Shown here: positions 53,295 to 57,929 of the stretch, piece after piece
Numbering within the stretch: the first letter of the stretch is position 1
Layout of the letters: every line of letters starts with the position of its first letter
NCBI RefSeq assembly: GCF_025519785.1
Contig: NZ_JAOPKZ010000018.1
Span: forward strand, 1 to 57,929
Source: Staphylococcus marylandisciuri
GTDB lineage: Bacteria; Bacillota; Bacilli; Staphylococcales; Staphylococcaceae
Direction of reading: 5' to 3'
DNA length: 57,929 nucleotides
Notes under the pieces: generated by a model
Told to the model about the DNA's origin: nothing
The model's database searches: none
The model's input: the letters and a program-made list of their open reading frames with translations, nothing else
Program-made: the position numbers and the translations under genes

Positions 53295-53825
53295 ATGCAA
53301 ATATATTTGAGTACTATTACTGAAAACGATTATGAAGAGAGTTTAGAAACGATTGAGCGTTCATTTGAAAGCGTAGAATATGGCAACCACGAAGAGCACA
53401 AACTGGTTGCTCAACTGAGGCGTCTTCCAGAATATCATTATGAGTTAGAGGTGGTTGCTAAAGACCATAAAGGTTCTATTATCGGCCATGTGATGCTATC
53501 AGAAGTTAAGATTGACAATGAGGATGACAGTTATATCGCACTTTTGCTTGCACCGCTATCTGTAATACCTGAATATCAACATCAAGGTATAGGAAAGGCG
53601 TTAGTACAAGCTGTTGAGGAGCGAGCGAAGACGCTAGATTACACCACTATAGTCGTATTAGGAGATCCAAATTATTATAACTCACTAGGTTACGAAACAG
53701 CAGCAAATCACGGCATTACGGTGCCTTTTAAGATAGCTCCGCAAGACTTTATGGTGAAGTTCTTATGGGAACATCTAGAAATCTATCCAAAGGGAGAAGT
53801 CGTATTTCCGGTCTCTTTTAATTAA
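53295..53825 (+). CDS. GNAT-family N-acetyltransferase
   Basis: 176 aa. Acetyl-CoA loop VIPEYQHQGIGKALVQAVEE, preceded by IALLLAPLSV, then VVLGDPNYYNSLGYETAANH. Resembles the YhbS-like group of GNAT proteins. Acceptor unknown. The start chosen has GGAGGGCTTC just before ATG; an upstream ATG at 53259 lacks a site and adds 12 residues. Confidence 0.88.
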   Translation: MQIYLSTITENDYEESLETIERSFESVEYGNHEEHKLVAQLRRLPEYHYELEVVAKDHKGSIIGHVMLSEVKIDNEDDSYIALLLAPLSVIPEYQHQGIGKALVQAVEERAKTLDYTTIVVLGDPNYYNSLGYETAANHGITVPFKIAPQDFMVKFLWEHLEIYPKGEVVFPVSFN

Positions 53826-53879
53826 AATAGTAAAGCAGTAAAATAGAAAGGTAGATTTAAATATGAGTGGAGGTGCCAA

Positions 53880-55613
53880 ATGGATTATCAAGCGCTTTAC
53901 AGAATGTTTAGACCGCAGAGTTTCGATGACGTGGTAGGACAAAGTCATGTGACCAAAACGCTGCGAAATGCTATTTCTAAAGGTAAACAATCTCATGCCT
54001 ACATATTTAGTGGACCAAGAGGAACAGGAAAGACGAGTATTGCAAAAGTGTTTGCTAAAGCCATTAATTGCGAGAATAGTACAGATGGCGAACCATGTAA
54101 TGAATGTGCGATTTGTAAAGGGATTACGCGTGGCACTAATTCAGACGTTATTGAAATCGATGCGGCGAGTAATAATGGCGTCGATGAAATCCGTAATATT
54201 CGCGACAAGGTCAAATATGCACCGAGTGAGTCCAAGTACAAAGTGTATATCATCGATGAGGTTCACATGTTAACCACAGGTGCGTTCAATGCTTTGTTAA
54301 AGACATTGGAGGAACCACCAGCGCATGCAGTCTTTATTCTTGCGACAACAGAACCTCATAAGATACCTCCTACTATTATTTCGCGAGCCCAACGTTTCGA
54401 TTTCAAAGCGATAAGTCACGATCAAATCGTTGATCGCTTACGTTATGTGGCCGACTCTCAAGATATTGATTATGAGGACAATGCTTTAGACTTTATAGCC
54501 AAAGCTTCTGAAGGTGGTATGCGTGACGCGTTAAGTATCATGGATCAAGCGATTGCGTTTGGAGACGAACACTTAACCTTGCAAGACGCTTTAGATGTTA
54601 CGGGGAGCGTAGACGAAGCAGCGATCAACCAGCTCTTTGAACACGTGGCAAATAGTGACGTCCGAGCTGCTTTTGAGACATATCATCACTTTGTTGCTGA
54701 GGGTAAAGAAGTGAATCGTCTCATTAATGATATGATTTATTTCGTGCGTGATACCATTATGACGAAGACTTCAGAAACCCAATTTGCACATGAAGCGTTA
54801 GTTGATTTTGACTTAGATACATTGTATAAAATGATTGACGTTATTAACGATACGCTGGTATCGATTCGTTTTAGTGTGAATCAAAATGTTCACTTTGAAG
54901 TCTTACTAGTGAAAATAGCTGAAATGATTAAAGATCAGCCACAAGCGGTGCAAAATGTGGCCACAACGAGTGTGGCGACGGAACCCAATAATGAAGTGCT
55001 TCTGCAGCGTATGGAACAACTTGAGAACGAGCTTCAAACACTTAAATCACAAGGTGTAACGAACGACGTCAAGCCTGCACAACCTCAACGTTCAAGATCT
55101 AGTAAAAGAAGCGGTTCAAACAAACCTTTCTCTACACAAAATATTTATAAAGTGTTAGATAACGCGAATAAAGAAGACATCAAATTATTAAAAGACAACT
55201 GGCAAAAAGTCATCAGTCATGCTCGTAATAATAATCAGAAAGCGCTCGTTAGCTTGCTTCAAAATTCTACACCAGTAGCAGCCAGTGAACAACAAGTCTT
55301 GGTTCAATTCGACGAAGTAATTCATTGTGAAATTGTTAATAATGACGAGGAGAAACGGTCGAGTATTGAAGATGTGGTATGCAATATTATTGAGAAGAAA
55401 GTGCGCGTAGTTGGCGTGCCTTCGAATCAGTGGATGCAAGTTCGTTCAGATTACATTCGGAACCGTAAAAACGGTTCAGGCAAAGAGGCTGCAGTTGTGA
55501 GTGAGGAAGAAGAGATTACGCCTGATGCAGACCAAACTGAAGTCGATGTAGCTCAAAAAGCGAAGGATCTATTCGGTGAAGATACGGTGCGTGTTATTGA
55601 AGATGAAGAGTAA
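53880..55613 (+). CDS. dnaX: DNA polymerase III subunit gamma/tau
   Basis: 577 aa. Walker A GPRGTGKT at 45-52, zinc module Cys64, 73, 76, 79, Walker B IIDEVHML, sensor ATTEPHKIPPTIISRAQRF, then domain III and a hydrophilic C-terminal tau part. It is the clamp-loader ATPase for replication. GGAGGTGCCAA precedes the ATG. Core gene of the dnaX-ebfC-recR cluster. Confidence 0.96.
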   Translation: MDYQALYRMFRPQSFDDVVGQSHVTKTLRNAISKGKQSHAYIFSGPRGTGKTSIAKVFAKAINCENSTDGEPCNECAICKGITRGTNSDVIEIDAASNNGVDEIRNIRDKVKYAPSESKYKVYIIDEVHMLTTGAFNALLKTLEEPPAHAVFILATTEPHKIPPTIISRAQRFDFKAISHDQIVDRLRYVADSQDIDYEDNALDFIAKASEGGMRDALSIMDQAIAFGDEHLTLQDALDVTGSVDEAAINQLFEHVANSDVRAAFETYHHFVAEGKEVNRLINDMIYFVRDTIMTKTSETQFAHEALVDFDLDTLYKMIDVINDTLVSIRFSVNQNVHFEVLLVKIAEMIKDQPQAVQNVATTSVATEPNNEVLLQRMEQLENELQTLKSQGVTNDVKPAQPQRSRSSKRSGSNKPFSTQNIYKVLDNANKEDIKLLKDNWQKVISHARNNNQKALVSLLQNSTPVAASEQQVLVQFDEVIHCEIVNNDEEKRSSIEDVVCNIIEKKVRVVGVPSNQWMQVRSDYIRNRKNGSGKEAAVVSEEEEITPDADQTEVDVAQKAKDLFGEDTVRVIEDEE

Positions 55614-55836
55614 TTGCTGAGGAATGATAGTAGTCTGAGTTAATGGTGCTATCAATCTGAGCCATCTCATATGTGGGATGATGGTATTGCTGTAGATTGC
55701 CGAACTTCATTTTCTTAAAAGCGCTGAAAATGACAAGTGCTTGGAGAAAACCGAAACATGACAAGCATTATTTAGGCATGTATAATGAAACAAAAGCATA
55801 ATTATAGAAGACAAATAATTAAGGAGGATATATGCT

Positions 55837-56154
55837 ATGCGCGGTGGCGGAAATATGCAACAAATGATGAAACAAATGCAGAAAATGCAAAAGAAAATGG
55901 GACAAGAACAAGAAAAACTAAAAGAAGAACGCGTTGAGGGTACAGCTGGTGGTGGCATGGTCACAGTGACTGTATCTGGTCATAAGGAAGTTATAGACGT
56001 TCAGATCAAGGAAGAAGCAGTTGATCCAGATGATATTGAAATGTTACAAGACCTCGTTCTTGCAGCTACTAATGAAGCTATGAATAAAGCCGATGAATTA
56101 ACTCAAGAACGTTTAGGTAAACATACTAAAGGTTTAAACATTCCAGGAATGTGA
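55837..56154 (+). CDS. ebfC: YbaB/EbfC nucleoid-associated protein
   Basis: 105 aa. N-terminal Met/Gln-rich [18 protein letters not shown] helix, then [18 protein letters not shown] and [18 protein letters not shown], the full family signature. It binds DNA as a dimer and often acts with RecR. AAGGAGGATATATGCT precedes the ATG. Start of the ebfC-recR operon, 223 nt after dnaX. Confidence 0.93.
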   Translation: MRGGGNMQQMMKQMQKMQKKMGQEQEKLKEERVEGTAGGGMVTVTVSGHKEVIDVQIKEEAVDPDDIEMLQDLVLAATNEAMNKADELTQERLGKHTKGLNIPGM

Positions 56155-56158
56155 TATC

Positions 56159-56755
56159 ATGCATTATCCAGAACCGATTTCGAAACTCATTGATAGTTTC
56201 ATGAAATTGCCAGGCATTGGACCTAAGACGGCTCAACGTCTGGCCTTTCATGTATTAGATATGAAAGAAGATGATGTCGTTCAGTTTGCTAAAGCTCTAG
56301 TTGACGTGAAACGTGAGTTAACCTATTGCAGTGAGTGTGGTCATATCACAGAAGAGGATCCTTGCTACATTTGTAAGGATAAACATCGCGATCGCTCTAT
56401 CATATGCGTGGTTGAAGATGATAAAGATGTTATAGCTATGGAGAAAATGAGAGAGTACGATGGCTTGTATCACGTCTTGCACGGTTCAATTTCGCCGATG
56501 GATGGTATAGGTCCTGAAGACATTAACATCCCTGGGCTAGTGGAACGCCTTAAGGATGAAGGGGTTAAGGAAATTATCTTAGCTATGAATCCAAACTTAG
56601 AAGGCGAATCTACCTCCATGTATATCTCTCGATTAGTGAAACCTTTAGGAATAAAGGTAACTCGACTCGCTCAAGGACTTTCGGTGGGTGGCGATCTAGA
56701 ATATGCAGATGAAGTTACTTTATCGAAGGCTATTTCGGGTAGAACAGAAATGTAA
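56159..56755 (+). CDS. recR: recombination mediator RecR
   Basis: 198 aa. Helix-hairpin-helix [15 protein letters not shown], zinc finger Cys57, 60, 69, 72 ([17 protein letters not shown]), and Toprim [32 protein letters not shown]. With RecF and RecO it loads RecA at gaps. Starts four nt after ebfC. Confidence 0.96.
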   Translation: MHYPEPISKLIDSFMKLPGIGPKTAQRLAFHVLDMKEDDVVQFAKALVDVKRELTYCSECGHITEEDPCYICKDKHRDRSIICVVEDDKDVIAMEKMREYDGLYHVLHGSISPMDGIGPEDINIPGLVERLKDEGVKEIILAMNPNLEGESTSMYISRLVKPLGIKVTRLAQGLSVGGDLEYADEVTLSKAISGRTEM

Positions 56756-56767
56756 TATTTAAAGTGG

Positions 56768-56803
56768 AAGTGACGCAAGTTAGTGCTTGGCGTCGCTTTT
56801 TTT
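56768..56803 (+). terminator. terminator of recR
   Basis: AAGTGACGCAAG/CTTGGCGTCGCTT followed by T7, 12 nt after the stop. Confidence 0.8.
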
Positions 56804-56854
56804 AAAGAGGTTTAGCTTTATGATGTAAGTAATGAGAGAAGGCGAGATTGAGTC

Positions 56855-57251
56855 AAAAAGTTTCTGTATTCTGGACTACCGATTAACGTCGTCCCACAAG
56901 CAGGATTCTCGACAGAAACTTCTCATGATTCGGGAGCGGGTCAGAAATCTAATTTGAATAAAAAGATTTCGTACTCCCGCCCCGGCAAGGATGACTAGAA
57001 TTGAAAAAAGCTTGATACAAGCGCATTTTCAAATCAGTCATCTACTGCCGAGATGTTGAAGAGGCTGGGGTTTATGTTCCAGTTTCTCTGTGTTGGGGCC
57101 CGCCCCAACTTGCTGTGCTTGTGGAAACTGGAGTCCCAGTTTCTTTGTGTTGGGGCCCTACCCCAACTCGCATTGCTGGTGGAAACTGATGAACCAGTTT
57201 CTTTGTGTTGGGGCCCCGTGCTCAAATCTTAAATGCGTTTGTACGGACCTC
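56855..57251 (-). repeat. composite repeat: 85-nt unit, hairpin module, STAR array
   Basis: Inverted relative to the 9629-10275 block and in the same internal order: the 85-nt structured unit (about 56855-56935), a three-hairpin module (56932-57065), three STAR cores with GAAACTGGA/CCAGTTTC hairpins, and the GAGGTC leader complement at 57251. This suggests the whole 650-bp block is one evolving composite. Confidence 0.8.
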
Positions 57252-57478
57252 TTTACCTTTACGGTAGAGAATAGAGTGAGTTTATTTACAGAGTAAAAAG
57301 ATTTTAAAGGATTTAAGAAAAATTAAAGTTTGGAAATTGGAGTGAGCAAGTGGTTTGTCGAGGAGATATTAAGGTAGAATTAATATTATTGACGAACGAG
57401 ACGAAATACACTTGTTTTATCGTTTGGTTTTTTAGTCGGAGCTACTTGTTTAAAGCTATTGGGGTGTAAATTTTACTG

Positions 57479-57507
57479 TTGTCTAAGCACTTAAATGTAT
57501 GTATAGT
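57479..57507 (+). promoter_or_regulatory. rrn promoter P1 candidate
   Basis: TTGTCT, 17 nt, TATAGT. It lies about 220 nt before 16S rRNA and 98 nt upstream of the stronger P2, a tandem arrangement common for rRNA operons. Confidence 0.55.
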
Positions 57508-57576
57508 ATTTACTTGTCGGACGAAGTTAATGTTACCTCTGTTAAGACGATACCGCAAACTAATTTAAAATTACTA

Positions 57577-57605
57577 TTGACTTCAAAGTTATATAAGAGT
57601 ATAAT
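57577..57605 (+). promoter_or_regulatory. rrn promoter P2
   Basis: TTGACT, 17 nt, TATAAT, with an A/T-rich UP-like region before it. The leader that follows contains GAAAACTAAATGACAATATG, typical of staphylococcal rrn leaders, before the 16S start. Confidence 0.8.
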
Positions 57606-57726
57606 TAACTCTTGTCGGTGAAAGAAATGAACATTGAAAACTAAATGACAATATGTCAACGTTAATTCCAACAAATACAACGTGTTAGTAATAACACAAT
57701 CAATTTACGAGCTAATCAAACGCTTT

Positions 57727-57929
<203 letters not shown>

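Overview
The window is chromosomal DNA of a Staphylococcus other than S. aureus. The evidence is the 16S rRNA 5' end at the right edge, the dnaX-ebfC-recR-rrn order, staphylococcal STAR-type GGGGCCCC repeats, YSIRK-type secretion signals, IS431-like transposases and a Sle1-like LysM/CHAP autolysin. The 16S start differs from S. aureus and S. epidermidis as I remember them, but I cannot name the species from it.

Layout. 0-3.2 kb holds a leftward ABC transporter operon headed by a 53-codon secreted-peptide-like ORF. 3.7-25.6 kb is mostly housekeeping: HAD phosphatase, panD, a glycosylase-like protein, TspO, CsbD with a sigma-B-like promoter, two MFS transporters, a PepSY lipoprotein, an esterase, an NSS transporter, a PSM-like peptide, the autolysin, MscS, TauE/SafE, a polysaccharide deacetylase lipoprotein, NUDIX, GNAT and the YibE/F pair. 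Many of its intergenic gaps carry STAR repeats and a three-hairpin intergenic module. A tRNA-Ser(UGA) at 25.55 kb ends this block.

From about 25.9 to 52.4 kb, between tRNA-Ser and the SRP RNA, lies an AT-rich accessory island full of mobile-element debris and peptide-toxin loci: (i) a frameshifted secreted Cys2 bacteriocin-like precursor with a small membrane protein and a DsbA-like lipoprotein; (ii) an Fst-type type I toxin-antitoxin locus beside a plasmid rep fragment; (iii) an LPDTG surface protein with a 16x10-aa repeat and an Asp-Ala stalk, facing an Rsp/Rbf-like AraC regulator; (iv) a frameshifted Fur-controlled siderophore-binding lipoprotein; (v) a complete lactococcin 972-type operon; (vi) a second Cys2 precursor with a nonsense codon, divergent from a small membrane protein across a perfect 20-bp inverted repeat; (vii) a lipase flanked by two PSM-like peptides; (viii) a decayed lantibiotic cluster that keeps an intact LanFEG immunity transporter. 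Three direct copies of a 148-bp element with IS431-type ends, three IS431-like copies or remnants, two resolvase remnants and two dif-like (pdif) sites show how the island was built.

The right end returns to core genes: SRP RNA, GNAT, dnaX, ebfC, recR and tandem rrn promoters before 16S rRNA. Four frameshifts in the island are each repaired by one extra A (T on the other strand) in a homopolymer of six or seven. They may be assembly errors, so those pseudogene calls are provisional.
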